In this document: one piece after another, positions 25,757 through 34,177 of the stretch
Numbering within the stretch: the stretch's first letter is position 1
Layout: every line of letters begins with the position of its first letter
Source of the DNA: Butyrivibrio sp. WCD3002
Lineage (GTDB): Bacteria > Bacillota > Clostridia > Lachnospirales > Lachnospiraceae
DNA: 64,000 bases
Assembly: GCF_000424265.1 (NCBI RefSeq)
Contig: NZ_AUJO01000001.1
Span: forward strand, 792,557 to 856,556
Direction: 5' to 3'
Made by a program: the position numbers and the translations under genes
Notes under the pieces: generated by a model
Seen by the model: the letters and a program-made list of their open reading frames with translations, nothing else
Database searches by the model: none
Told to the model about the DNA's origin: nothing

Positions 25757-26761
25757 TTAGTTCTCCTGAACACTCTTACCATTTTTGAAGAATTTAAATG
25801 CATAACATACCAGTGTAAGTATGATAACAACCATGAGAGAACCCACGATTCCGGAGAAGCTTGTTCCTACAGCTGCTTCGCTGTCCTTAAATGCGTAATC
25901 CGGTAAAAGTGAAGTCGTAGTCTGGATGTTTTCAGCAGTTTCATATACGCTTCCATCAGCTTCAAGCTCTGATGTGCCTGCAACCTTTTCCATGGACCAC
26001 TCAAGACCATCCGGGAAAGCAGATGCAAAAAGTGAAACAACGCCGCCGCAAAGTGCTGCAGCTACTGCAAGAACGATGATAGTCTTCTTAAATGTAAGCT
26101 TGCTCTCGCTCTTGTTCTCGCCTACGCCCCATAAGAGCTCAGGTCTTGCTTCGTTGACAAAAGTAAGTACAGCTGCTGTGATAAGACCCTCAACTGCGCC
26201 AATAGCCAGGTGTATAGGCTGCATTGTTGCAAGGAATACTGAGAAGGGAAGCTCTGTAACGCCTGAAGCAAGTGTCTCAAGTGTAACTGAGAAGGCGCCC
26301 AGCTGAAGTGTCAGCACGCATCCAAGTATTGATGCAAGGACGATCTTTCCTCTTGTAACTCCTTTTTTCATGATAGGCTTCCAAATAAGAAGCGCTCCTA
26401 TAAAGCACCCGTAAAAGGCCATATTCCAGACATTGCATCCCAGCGCCAAAAGGCCACCGTCCGCAAACATAAGACATTGTATTAGAAGAACTCCTATCAT
26501 AGTAAGGAATCCTGCGTAAGGTCCAAGAAGTGCTGAAAGCATCATACCTCCGCAAAGATGTCCTGATGAACCGGTTCCGGGAATTGTAAAGTTGAGCATC
26601 TGAGTAGCAAATACAAAAGCTCCCATAACACCCATGACAGGTATCTTCTTCGGATCATCCTCCAACCTTACTTTTTTGATTGAATAAGCGGCAGCTCCTG
26701 TGGACAGAACATACATTGTTCCGGCAACAGCGGGAGTAACCAGGGCGTCAGCCATATGCAT
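25757..26761 (-). CDS. cbiM: CbiM/NikM metal-binding subunit fused to a PDGLE (CbiN/NikN) domain
   Basis: A 334-residue membrane protein that recognises Ni2+ or Co2+. The N-terminus MHMADALVTPAVAG includes the invariant His2 of the metal site, followed by the GSSGHLCGGM segment near 64-73. Residues 1-210 form the S-component; then a PDGLEW motif at 250-255 and a final span mark a fused CbiN/NikN-like unit that is usually a separate small protein. It is the first gene of the operon, with GGAGGAG before the ATG. The operator and promoter lie 70-117 nt upstream. Nickel versus cobalt cannot be decided from the sequence. Confidence 0.9.
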   Translation of the reverse strand: MHMADALVTPAVAGTMYVLSTGAAAYSIKKVRLEDDPKKIPVMGVMGAFVFATQMLNFTIPGTGSSGHLCGGMMLSALLGPYAGFLTMIGVLLIQCLMFADGGLLALGCNVWNMAFYGCFIGALLIWKPIMKKGVTRGKIVLASILGCVLTLQLGAFSVTLETLASGVTELPFSVFLATMQPIHLAIGAVEGLITAAVLTFVNEARPELLWGVGENKSESKLTFKKTIIVLAVAAALCGGVVSLFASAFPDGLEWSMEKVAGTSELEADGSVYETAENIQTTTSLLPDYAFKDSEAAVGTSFSGIVGSLMVVIILTLVCYAFKFFKNGKSVQEN

Positions 26762-26830
26762 AACAAATTCTCCTCCATATATTTGAATAATATTTTAGAA
26801 ACGAAACAGATATTTAGACGTTTCTAGAAG

Positions 26831-26894
26831 AGTATATGTTGCACACAATATGATTACAAGCCCCCCTGGGGGATGTAAATCATTGATATTTACA
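26831..26894 (-). promoter_or_regulatory. cbiM promoter with CsoR/RcnR-family operator
   Basis: On the minus strand a -35 TTGTAA (26854-26859) and -10 TATACT (26831-26836) are 17 bp apart. Over and just upstream of the -35 lies TTACA, then AGCCCCCCTGGGGGA, then TGTAA (26854-26878): a C/G tract flanked by inverted TACA/TGTA ends, the known operator form of the CsoR/RcnR/InrS family. A second inverted repeat, TGTAAAT-7-ATTTACA, spans 26874-26894. The csoR-like gene in this operon is the obvious ligand, giving an autoregulated metal circuit. The rest of the 26762-27060 gap is AT-rich with no further feature seen. Confidence 0.7.
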
Positions 26895-27061
26895 ATGTTT
26901 TTGTAAAATTACGCCCTATATCAATCATATATTTACGTTATTTTGCTTTAATGATATTGTTTATGATTTTATAATATTTTCTTTAGCCTTTACTAATACT
27001 TCTTATGGTTCTTTTAGGGTTCGTACATACTTTTGTCAAATTTAAACTGTATTATAAACAT

Positions 27062-27165
27062 ATCAGAAGCGAAGACTTCTGACTCCCCCAACAAAACTTT
27101 TTTCATACCAGAGCTGTAAGGTTCCCCACCTTACAGCTCCTCCTCCATTAATGGGGATTTTTTTA
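27062..27165 (+). ncRNA. candidate small RNA with C-rich loops, copy A
   Basis: Downstream of a -10-like TATTAT (27050-27055), the sequence holds a hairpin TCAGAAG/CTTCTGA (27063-27082), an unpaired CTCCCCCAACAAAAC then TTTTTTCATAC stretch, a strong 12-bp hairpin GAGCTGTAAGGT/ACCTTACAGCTC with loop TCCCC (27111-27139), a CTCCTCC stretch and a weak hairpin with a seven-T run. It has no credible ORF. A second copy with the same order and shared blocks lies at 47915. C-rich loops suggest pairing with Shine-Dalgarno sequences. The T run touches the 3' end of the converging radical SAM gene. Confidence 0.6.
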
Positions 27166-29130
27166 TTTTCTTTTCTTTTTTCCTGAAGCTTTATTCTTAT
27201 TGGCGAAGTTGTTATTTCTGTTGCCGGAAGTTTTATTTACGCCACTTCTGCCGTTACCTAGCTTACTATTACCTTGCTTTCCGTTGCCGGACTTAGAGGT
27301 CTTACCATACTTCCCACCTTTATCTATAATAACCTTCCTTGGTGGAATAAGGCAGTCTTTTCCAAAGCCTATCAGGTCCTCTCTGTGCTCACGGATAAGT
27401 GCTTCCTTAACAAGCTCATAATTCTCAGGTCTTCTGTACTGGATAAGTGCCCTCTGCATTGCCTTTTCATGGGGATCCTTCGCCACATAGACATTTTCCA
27501 TGGTAAGCGGATCAATCCCGGTGTAATACATGCAGGTAGAAACTGTTCCCGGCGTGGGATAAAAATCCTGTACCTGATCGGGATTAAGTCTGTGCTTGCA
27601 AAGATACTCCGCAAGAGCTATCGCATCCTTAATAGTGCTGCCGGGATGAGATGACATAAGATAAGGCACGGCATACTGCTGCATTCCAAGGTCCTTGTTC
27701 ACCTTATCAAATTTCTCGATAAACTTATCATACACACTAACAGACGGCTTACCCATCTTGGAAAGAACATTATCTGAAATATGCTCCGGGGCAACCCTCA
27801 GCTGTCCGCTTATATGATATTTGCAAAGCTGTCTGAGGAAGGAGTCATCCTTATCAGCCAGAAGATAGTCGAATCTGATACCGCTCCTTACAAATACCTT
27901 TTTAACCCCTTTGAGCTCTCTAAGCTCCTTAAGAAGCTTCAGGTAATCCTTATGATCCACTTTCATATTAGGGCAAGGTTTCGGATACAGGCATTTCTTA
28001 TTCATGCAGGCACCGTTTACAAGCTGCTTTTTGCAGGCAGGCTTTCTGAACTGGGCCGTAGGGCCTCCTACATCATGGATATAACCCTTAAATTCCTTCT
28101 CAGATAAGAAAAGCTTTGCTTCCTTTATTATTGACTCATGGCTTCTTGCCTGAACAATTCTGCCCTGGTGGAAGGTAAGGGCACAGAAATTACACTCACC
28201 AAAGCATCCTCTGTTTGAGGATATTGAATATTTAATCTCGCTAAAAGCAGGGATACCGCCCATTTTGTCATAAACCGGATGCCAGGCCCTCATATAGGGT
28301 CTTTCATAAACATCATCAAACTCCTGCTGAGTTAAGGGTCTTGAAGGCGGATTCTGCACTACAAAAAGGCTCTTATCATAGGTCTCATAGAGGCGTTTTC
28401 CGTTAAAGGGATCAGTATTCTTATACTGTATGCCAAAGCTCTCAGCGTACTTTCTCTTATCTTCCTTTATTTCTTCAAACTCGGGAAGCTTAACCGCATC
28501 GTAAATATTTTCTTCATTTCTTGTCTTGTAGACTGTGCCGTTTATAAATGTGATGTCCGCCACATCCATACCGGATGCAAGAGCATCAGCTATCTCAACT
28601 ATACTTATCTCTCCCATCCCGTAGGATATGATATCTGCTCCGGAATCAAGAAGGATTGAGCGACGCACCTTATTTGACCAGTAATCATAGTGCCCGAGCC
28701 TTCGAAGGCTGGCCTCTATTCCGCCTAAAATTATCGGATTTTTCTTATAAACCTTGCGAATCAGATTGCAATAGACAATCGATGCATAGTCCGGTCTCTT
28801 ACCCATCTCTCCGCCGGGACTGTAGGCGTCTGTCTGCCTTCTTTTTTTCGCAACAGTATAATGGTTGACCATTGAATCCATATTGCCGGCCGATACCAAA
28901 AAACCAAGGCGGGGCTCGCCAAGGACGGTGATGCTTTTTTCATCCCTAAAATCAGGCTGACAAATAAGGCCCACGCTATAACCGTGAGCCTCCAATGTTC
29001 TTGTGATGATGGCACTTCCAAAGCTTGAATGATCTACGTACGCATCGCCGCACACATAGACAAAATCAACCTGTGAAAGTCCCATCTCTTCCATATCTTT
29101 TTTACTGATAGGTGGAAATCCTAATGCCAT
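27163..29130 (-). CDS. YgiQ family radical SAM protein
   Basis: A 655-residue protein of the UPF0313/YgiQ family, function unknown. The radical SAM cluster motif CxxxCxxC is C309, C313 and C316 in RGCFGECNFCALTF. The N-terminal region has the B12-binding-like domain seen in YgiQ (YVDHSSFGSAIITRTLEAHG). The last 50 residues are a Lys/Gly/Asn-rich tail (GKQGNSKLGNGRSGVN), probably disordered and perhaps RNA-binding. It ends 3 nt... before nothing else on this strand; the aminotransferase stop is 3 nt before its start, so the two share a transcript. The 3' end abuts the T run of the candidate small RNA. Confidence 0.88.
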   Translation of the reverse strand: MALGFPPISKKDMEEMGLSQVDFVYVCGDAYVDHSSFGSAIITRTLEAHGYSVGLICQPDFRDEKSITVLGEPRLGFLVSAGNMDSMVNHYTVAKKRRQTDAYSPGGEMGKRPDYASIVYCNLIRKVYKKNPIILGGIEASLRRLGHYDYWSNKVRRSILLDSGADIISYGMGEISIVEIADALASGMDVADITFINGTVYKTRNEENIYDAVKLPEFEEIKEDKRKYAESFGIQYKNTDPFNGKRLYETYDKSLFVVQNPPSRPLTQQEFDDVYERPYMRAWHPVYDKMGGIPAFSEIKYSISSNRGCFGECNFCALTFHQGRIVQARSHESIIKEAKLFLSEKEFKGYIHDVGGPTAQFRKPACKKQLVNGACMNKKCLYPKPCPNMKVDHKDYLKLLKELRELKGVKKVFVRSGIRFDYLLADKDDSFLRQLCKYHISGQLRVAPEHISDNVLSKMGKPSVSVYDKFIEKFDKVNKDLGMQQYAVPYLMSSHPGSTIKDAIALAEYLCKHRLNPDQVQDFYPTPGTVSTCMYYTGIDPLTMENVYVAKDPHEKAMQRALIQYRRPENYELVKEALIREHREDLIGFGKDCLIPPRKVIIDKGGKYGKTSKSGNGKQGNSKLGNGRSGVNKTSGNRNNNFANKNKASGKKKRK

Positions 29131-29133
29131 ATC

Positions 29134-30465
29134 TTATTCCATTTCACCAAGAAGTTTATTTGCATAAACAAGTCTTACACAAACTGTGAAAATCTCCATT
29201 GCTGTACGAAGATCTCCAAGTGACGGGTATGTAGGTGCAATTCTGATATTACTATCATGAGGATCCTTCTTATAAGGATATGTAGCACCTGCGCCTGTCA
29301 TTGTAACACCGGCTTTCTTTGCTCTGTCTACTATAGCCTTAGCGCATCCCTCAGGAGCGTCAAAGCTTATGAAGTAACCTCCCTTGGGTCTTGTCCAGTC
29401 ACCGATTCCGTAAGGAGCAAGGTCTCTGTCAAGGATCTCAAGAACTGCTTCGAACTTAGGTCTTATTATTGCTGCGTGCTTTTTCATGTGTTCCTTCATT
29501 CCGTTTATATCGCCAAAGAAACGCACATGACGGAGCTGGTTAACCTTATCATGTCCGATGGTCTGGTTTGTGAGCTGTGCCTTGATCTCTTCAAGGTTAT
29601 TAAGAGATGTGGCAATAGCTGCTATACCACTTCCGGGGAATGTAATCTTGGAAGTGGATGAGAACTTATAAACCATATCGGGACTGCCGGCCTTTTTACA
29701 CTCAGCAAGGATCTCAATGAGATAATCCTGATCGTCATCGTAAAGATGGTGAATACCGTAAGCGTTATCCCAGAAAATACGGAAATCTCTTGCAGCAGGA
29801 CGAAGTCTTGCAAAGCGTCTTACTGTGTCATCTGAATATGAGTAACCCTGAGGGTTGGAATACTTAGGCACACACCAGATTCCCTTTATGGTCTCATCCT
29901 CAGAAACCAGCTTCTCAACAATATCCATATCAGGGCCTGTAGGAGTCATGGGTACGGGAATCATCTCGATTCCAAAGTACTGAGTGATTGCAAAGTGTCT
30001 GTCATAACCGGGAACCGGACAAAGGAATTTAACCTTATCAAGCTTGCACCAGGGTGTATTTCCCATGATTCCATGTGTATAGGCACGTGAAACAGTGTCA
30101 TACATAACGTTAAGTGATGAATTACCATATATAATAATATTGTCCGGACTGTTCTCCATCATGGCACCGATCAGTTCTTTTGCCTCCTGGATACCATCAA
30201 GGACACCATAGTTACGGCAATCTGTACCATCTTCACAGGACAGATCAGCTTCAGAATTAAGAGCATCCATAAGTCCCATGGAAAGATCAAGCTGCTCATG
30301 GCAGGGCTTACCTCTTGCCATATTGAGAGTAAGATCCATATCCTGGTATCTCTTGTACTCCGCCTTAAGGTTAGCCACCTCACGCTGAAGCTCTTCCTTG
30401 TTCATTTCTTTGTAGGTCTTGACCTTAAGGTCAACGTTTTTCAGATCCGGCTTTTTGTTATTCAT
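29134..30465 (-). CDS. class I aminotransferase, aspartate aminotransferase-like
   Basis: A 443-residue fold-type I PLP enzyme of the Asp_aminotransf (PF12897) group. The PLP Lys lies in KFSSTSKITFPGSGIAAIA near 268, with the WDNAYGIHHL segment carrying the Asp that contacts the pyridine nitrogen, and RIAPTYPSL near the end with the substrate-carboxylate Arg. AAGGAG is 7 nt before the ATG. It is the first gene of a two-gene unit with the radical SAM protein; a TATAAT-like -10 is visible upstream (about 30500). Amino-group donor and acceptor are not certain. Confidence 0.88.
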   Translation of the reverse strand: MNNKKPDLKNVDLKVKTYKEMNKEELQREVANLKAEYKRYQDMDLTLNMARGKPCHEQLDLSMGLMDALNSEADLSCEDGTDCRNYGVLDGIQEAKELIGAMMENSPDNIIIYGNSSLNVMYDTVSRAYTHGIMGNTPWCKLDKVKFLCPVPGYDRHFAITQYFGIEMIPVPMTPTGPDMDIVEKLVSEDETIKGIWCVPKYSNPQGYSYSDDTVRRFARLRPAARDFRIFWDNAYGIHHLYDDDQDYLIEILAECKKAGSPDMVYKFSSTSKITFPGSGIAAIATSLNNLEEIKAQLTNQTIGHDKVNQLRHVRFFGDINGMKEHMKKHAAIIRPKFEAVLEILDRDLAPYGIGDWTRPKGGYFISFDAPEGCAKAIVDRAKKAGVTMTGAGATYPYKKDPHDSNIRIAPTYPSLGDLRTAMEIFTVCVRLVYANKLLGEME

Positions 30466-30597
30466 AATAAAACTCCTTATCCCAAAATTGACTAGAATGT
30501 ATTATATCACAACTTATTAATAATGCGATACTTTAATGTGATAAAGAATTTGCATAAATACAACGTAAATTCGTAAGAATTTCCTATAAAATAAAAA

Positions 30598-30622
30598 GCG
30601 GAGCAACTTATTGCCACTCCGC
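30598..30622 (-). terminator. terminator of the EAL-HDOD gene
   Basis: GCGGAG pairs with CTCCGC, with an inner GCAA/TTGC pairing, and the minus strand continues into CTTTTTATTTTAT. It ends the EAL-HDOD transcript. Confidence 0.8.
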
Positions 30623-30639
30623 CAAGTCTCATACTTTTG

Positions 30640-31869
30640 TTAATTTATAGGATCAATGAGATCTCTGTACCACTTAAGTGCATCTGTATATGCTTCATAG
30701 ATTCTGCTCATCTCCAGATTTTCAAGAATCATAAGTCTTGAAACCTCCTGCCAGGAAGCATCCTCATATTGATAAACCAGATTGATTACCGGCCAAAGCT
30801 CTCCGGTATTTCCAAGAAGAGCATCCTCAATTTTCTTGGAAACGTGAACAAGCTTAAGGCACTCCTCCATGGTCTGATCTAGCATGATATCAAGAAGTGA
30901 GAACAATCCTGTTAGGAAAAGCTCTGAAGCAAGGCCTGCCATATCGAATACGCTTGCAAGATTTTCGGCAAATTTTGCACGTATCATTGAGATTCTGGTG
31001 ATCTCACTTGGCTTATCGGCACAAAGCTCTTTTGTTACTGCTGTATTGATCCATCTCTTAAGTTCCTTCTGTCCCAGCATAGCAGCTGCGTGTCTGACAG
31101 AGGTTATCTCAGAGTTGATAGACATGTGATTAACCATCTCCAGCATTGAGATGACAAGAGCCGCATCCTTACCAATTACATCGGCAGCCTTCTGAAGATC
31201 AAAATCAGGATCGTTGACCACATTCAAAAGCTCGATATATGTAACCTTTAAGGGTGCAACGGAAATCTCAGAATCCTCTACAGGTACGCGGAAAAAGCTT
31301 CCTTCATAGAGATCATAGGTGCCATCTGAGGAAAGTCTCTCATAATCATCCTTACTATCTACATTTACAGCACAGAGCTTAATCTTGGGAAAAGCTTTTT
31401 GGAAATAAATTTTGGCACTTCTGATATTGACCTTGCGATGATCAAGAAGTACATAGTCACACATCTCAAGCAAAGGTCTGAAGGTCTCGAACATGTTGCC
31501 TGCCAGCTTCCTTATGGCTATTTTATAGCCCTGACCTCTAAGATCCCAAAGCCTTGCAAGATAAGGCTCCTGAGGAAGAACTGTATTATCCAGAAGAAGA
31601 ACGATCCTCTGCTTTGGTGCCTTGCACTGGTCCTCGATATTGGCAAATAAAGAGATGTTATTGATCTCAACAAAAACCTCTTTATTACCGGCAAGAACAT
31701 TGGTGCCGATGCTATCTACGATATCAAGTCCGACGATATTAACTACATTATCAAGATAACCCGTACCCATAAGCTGCGGGTTCATAAGGTAGTTTTCTCT
31801 CTGTGCAAATACAGAGTATGCGCAGACTTTCATCTCATCATCAAACAGCGGAATAAGCGAAGCAAGCAT
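30640..31869 (-). CDS. YuxH-like protein with degenerate EAL and HDOD domains
   Basis: A 409-residue cytoplasmic protein. Residues 1-205 are EAL-like in fold (YSVFAQRENYLMN, VFVEINNISLF) but lack the EAL triad, the ExT motif (LDN instead) and the DDFG loop (IRKLAG instead), so phosphodiesterase activity is very unlikely. Residues 210-400 form an HDOD domain (AADVIGKDAALVISMLEMVN, LGQKELKRWI), a non-catalytic HD-related fold. Such EAL-HDOD proteins act in signalling, often near motility or c-di-GMP circuits, with no defined reaction. It has its own terminator, and the 6S-like RNA gene lies just upstream on the same strand. Confidence 0.85.
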   Translation of the reverse strand: MLASLIPLFDDEMKVCAYSVFAQRENYLMNPQLMGTGYLDNVVNIVGLDIVDSIGTNVLAGNKEVFVEINNISLFANIEDQCKAPKQRIVLLLDNTVLPQEPYLARLWDLRGQGYKIAIRKLAGNMFETFRPLLEMCDYVLLDHRKVNIRSAKIYFQKAFPKIKLCAVNVDSKDDYERLSSDGTYDLYEGSFFRVPVEDSEISVAPLKVTYIELLNVVNDPDFDLQKAADVIGKDAALVISMLEMVNHMSINSEITSVRHAAAMLGQKELKRWINTAVTKELCADKPSEITRISMIRAKFAENLASVFDMAGLASELFLTGLFSLLDIMLDQTMEECLKLVHVSKKIEDALLGNTGELWPVINLVYQYEDASWQEVSRLMILENLEMSRIYEAYTDALKWYRDLIDPIN

Positions 31870-31925
31870 GGAACTTTCTCCTTTCGAATGTTTTCTGAAT
31901 TCTGATAACTTATTATACCATTTTG

Positions 31926-32195
31926 CAAAAAAAAAGAACAGATTTACTGTTCTTTTAAACCCGAAATGCCGGTTCCGGTTATTTGACTCCTAGCAAACGC
32001 CAGGTGGGTTACCGCAGCAGCGATATCTGTCTTCCTCTCCCATAGCTTGTCTGCACATGTGCAGGGCCGGAGGCGTGACATCAATCCAGCAATCTAGGTG
32101 TCCCGTTTAAAGTAACTGTAGGTTCAAATTACACCGGAAGTGTCGAGCATCCCAGGCGAGCTCGAGGCTCGTATAAACTGCTTCTGCAGTTCTTT
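31926..32195 (-). ncRNA. ssrS: probable 6S RNA
   Basis: A strong promoter (-35 TTGATT at 32224-32229, 16 bp, -10 TATAAT at 32202-32207) drives a minus-strand transcript ending in AAAGAACAGtaaatCTGTTCTTT and a nine-T run. Long-range pairs build a rod: CCTGGGATGC with GCATTTCGGG, TTCCGGT with ACCGGAA, GACaCCTAG with CTAGGaGTC, and an apical CTGCACATGTGCAG. Between the second and third stems the 5' side is a long bubble (GTAATTTGAACCTACAG, then TTTAAACGG) opposite a short 3' side, as in 6S RNA, which binds housekeeping RNA polymerase. A 5' extension of about 38 nt holds AACTGCagaaGCAGTT. SRP RNA and RNase P motifs are absent. Confidence 0.68.
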
Positions 32196-32317
32196 AATTA
32201 TATTATAAATCACACGCGCCCCAAATCAATAGAATAATCCTTAAAAATTCTTAAGAAATAATGAAAAAACCGCATAAAATCTTCATTTCGAGCGTTTTAT
32301 CATGAAAAAACGTTACA

Positions 32318-34135
32318 TCAAAGGGGCTTTGTCGCATTCTTAAGCCAATCTTTGATTTCCTTCTCTTCAATGAGAGGCTCAATGGTGTCATAAACCATCT
32401 TCTGATACTCGTTGATAGCATCTATCTCTCTTGGCTGAAGATATTTTTTATCGATTGCATCGCGGTCAAGAGGCACATAAGTAAGATGCTTGAAGCTAAG
32501 GAACTGACCATCACTGTTCTTTACGTCCTTAACAACCTCTAAGATGTTCTCAATACGGATACCATGCTTACCTTCGATATATACGCCGGGCTCATCAGAC
32601 ATGATCATTCCGGGCTTAAGAGGTGCTTCATCCTCAACAGAGCGTGACTTCCAACGGATGCTGTGAGGTCCCTCATGTACGTTAAGGATATATCCGATAC
32701 CATGGCCTGTTCCGCACTTATAATCAATTCCGATATTCCAGAGCGGACCTCTTGCAAGGATATCAAGATTTCGTCCGTTGCAGCCCTCAAGGAATTTTGC
32801 ATTTGCAAGCTGAAGCATACCTACAGCTGTAAGAGTGTAGTGCTTCTTCTCCTCTGCCGAGATTTTTCCAAGAACAATGGTTCTTGTTACATCTGTGGTA
32901 CCACCCATGTAGGTTCCGCCTGAATCAACAAGAAGGAAGCCCTCTCCCTTAAGTGCGGCGTTAGAAGTCTCAGTTGCTTCATAATGCATCATGGCAGCAT
33001 TATCCTTGTAAGCACTGATAGTAGGGAATGACAGCTCTATAAAGCCGGGAAGCTGAGCTCTCATCTCGTCAAGATGCATAGCTGCAGTATACTCATTGAG
33101 TTCACCCTTAGGTGCTTCCTTTTTAACCCAGTAAATGAACTTTGTAAGAGCAGCGCTGTCGCGGATATAAACCTCGCGAATATTCTTAAGCTCCGTATCA
33201 TTCTTGCAGGCTTTCATCATCTCTGTGGGATCAAAGATGTTCTTAATCTTGGCATTTCTGCTATCGGAATTATCGCTGATAGTTCTGTAAACCTGATAGC
33301 TTACATTTCTCTCGTCATAAAGAGTGATGCCTTCATACTCATATTCATCAAGCCATCCGATAATCTTGTTATAGGGAGCAAGCTCAATATCGTTGCTCTC
33401 GCAATATGCACGCACCTCATCACTAAGCTCTTCAAACTGCACGAAAAGAACGGTCTTTTTCTCTGTGATGAAAAGGTAACTGAGAATAACAGGATTACAT
33501 TCTACATCGTTACCTCTAAGGTTTGTAAGCCAGCAGATATCATCAAGCTTGCAAAGAAGATATGCCTTAGACTTGTTCTCAGTCATTGTGGCACGTACTT
33601 CTTTAAGCTTTTCCTTAAAGCTCTTACCGCAGAGTTCATCAGGAAGAATATAAATAGGATTGCAGGGGAGCTTTGGTCTGTCTGTCCAAACCTCCATTGC
33701 AAGATCTCTGTCGTATTTTACCTTTGCCTGAACTGTTTTTAGTGCCTTTTCATAGGAAAGTCCTTCTGCTGCAGGAACTACCTTGCCGTCAAAACCAAGG
33801 ACCTCTCCTGCCTTCATATTTTCCTTGAGATACTCTTTTATTGTGGGCACACCCTCTTCACCCATGCGATAAAGAGTAACTCCTGTACCCTTCATCTCTC
33901 TTTCTGCCTGGATGAAATATCTTCCGTCTGTCCACATTCCGGCCCACTTCTTAGATACAACAAGTGTACCGTTTGATCCTGTGAAGCCGCAGAAATACTC
34001 CCTCACTTTGAAAAAATCTGCTGCGTACTCAGAGTTGTGGTAATCGGATGTGGGCATAAGATAATAGTCAATGCCATTCTCCTCCATCTTTGCTCTGAGA
34101 GCAGAAAGTCTTTCCTTAATAACTTTATTTTCCAA
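32318..34135 (-). CDS. M24 family Xaa-Pro aminopeptidase
   Basis: A 605-residue cytoplasmic metallopeptidase of the long aminopeptidase P type, which removes an N-terminal residue before proline. Two creatinase-like N-terminal domains precede the pita-bread M24 domain. Metal ligands are readable: the first Asp in LLVDSGGTYMGG and the second in TTDVTRT, His in GTGHGIGY, Glu in SDEPGVY, and Glu in RIENILEV. HYEATE supplies a proton-shuttle-type His. The length matches the eukaryote-like, three-domain form common in gut Firmicutes. It lies between the 6S-like RNA and citrate synthase and starts 42 nt after the latter's stop. Confidence 0.92.
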   Translation of the reverse strand: MENKVIKERLSALRAKMEENGIDYYLMPTSDYHNSEYAADFFKVREYFCGFTGSNGTLVVSKKWAGMWTDGRYFIQAEREMKGTGVTLYRMGEEGVPTIKEYLKENMKAGEVLGFDGKVVPAAEGLSYEKALKTVQAKVKYDRDLAMEVWTDRPKLPCNPIYILPDELCGKSFKEKLKEVRATMTENKSKAYLLCKLDDICWLTNLRGNDVECNPVILSYLFITEKKTVLFVQFEELSDEVRAYCESNDIELAPYNKIIGWLDEYEYEGITLYDERNVSYQVYRTISDNSDSRNAKIKNIFDPTEMMKACKNDTELKNIREVYIRDSAALTKFIYWVKKEAPKGELNEYTAAMHLDEMRAQLPGFIELSFPTISAYKDNAAMMHYEATETSNAALKGEGFLLVDSGGTYMGGTTDVTRTIVLGKISAEEKKHYTLTAVGMLQLANAKFLEGCNGRNLDILARGPLWNIGIDYKCGTGHGIGYILNVHEGPHSIRWKSRSVEDEAPLKPGMIMSDEPGVYIEGKHGIRIENILEVVKDVKNSDGQFLSFKHLTYVPLDRDAIDKKYLQPREIDAINEYQKMVYDTIEPLIEEKEIKDWLKNATKPL

Positions 34136-34177
34136 TTCCTTAATCCTCCAAAAGTCCCATGTTACGGGCCTTTTATA

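Noticed and set aside
26895..27050. Cobalamin riboswitch before cbiM
   Set aside because: Cobalt transporters often carry one, but no B12-box-like sequence was found in the gap, and the transcript predicted from the promoter has only about 60 nt of leader.
30531..30543. TTTAATGTGATA element shared with the aroF promoter region at 52351
   Set aside because: The match is short, lies on different sides of the genes and is likely chance in AT-rich DNA.
32041..32160. Possible SRP RNA or RNase P RNA at the 6S-like locus
   Set aside because: The ACACCGGAAGTGT element recalls the GGAA loop of SRP helix 8, but the surrounding AGGTC and GGAAGCAGC elements are absent on both strands, and no RNase P conserved segments are present. 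The long-range pairing fits 6S RNA better.
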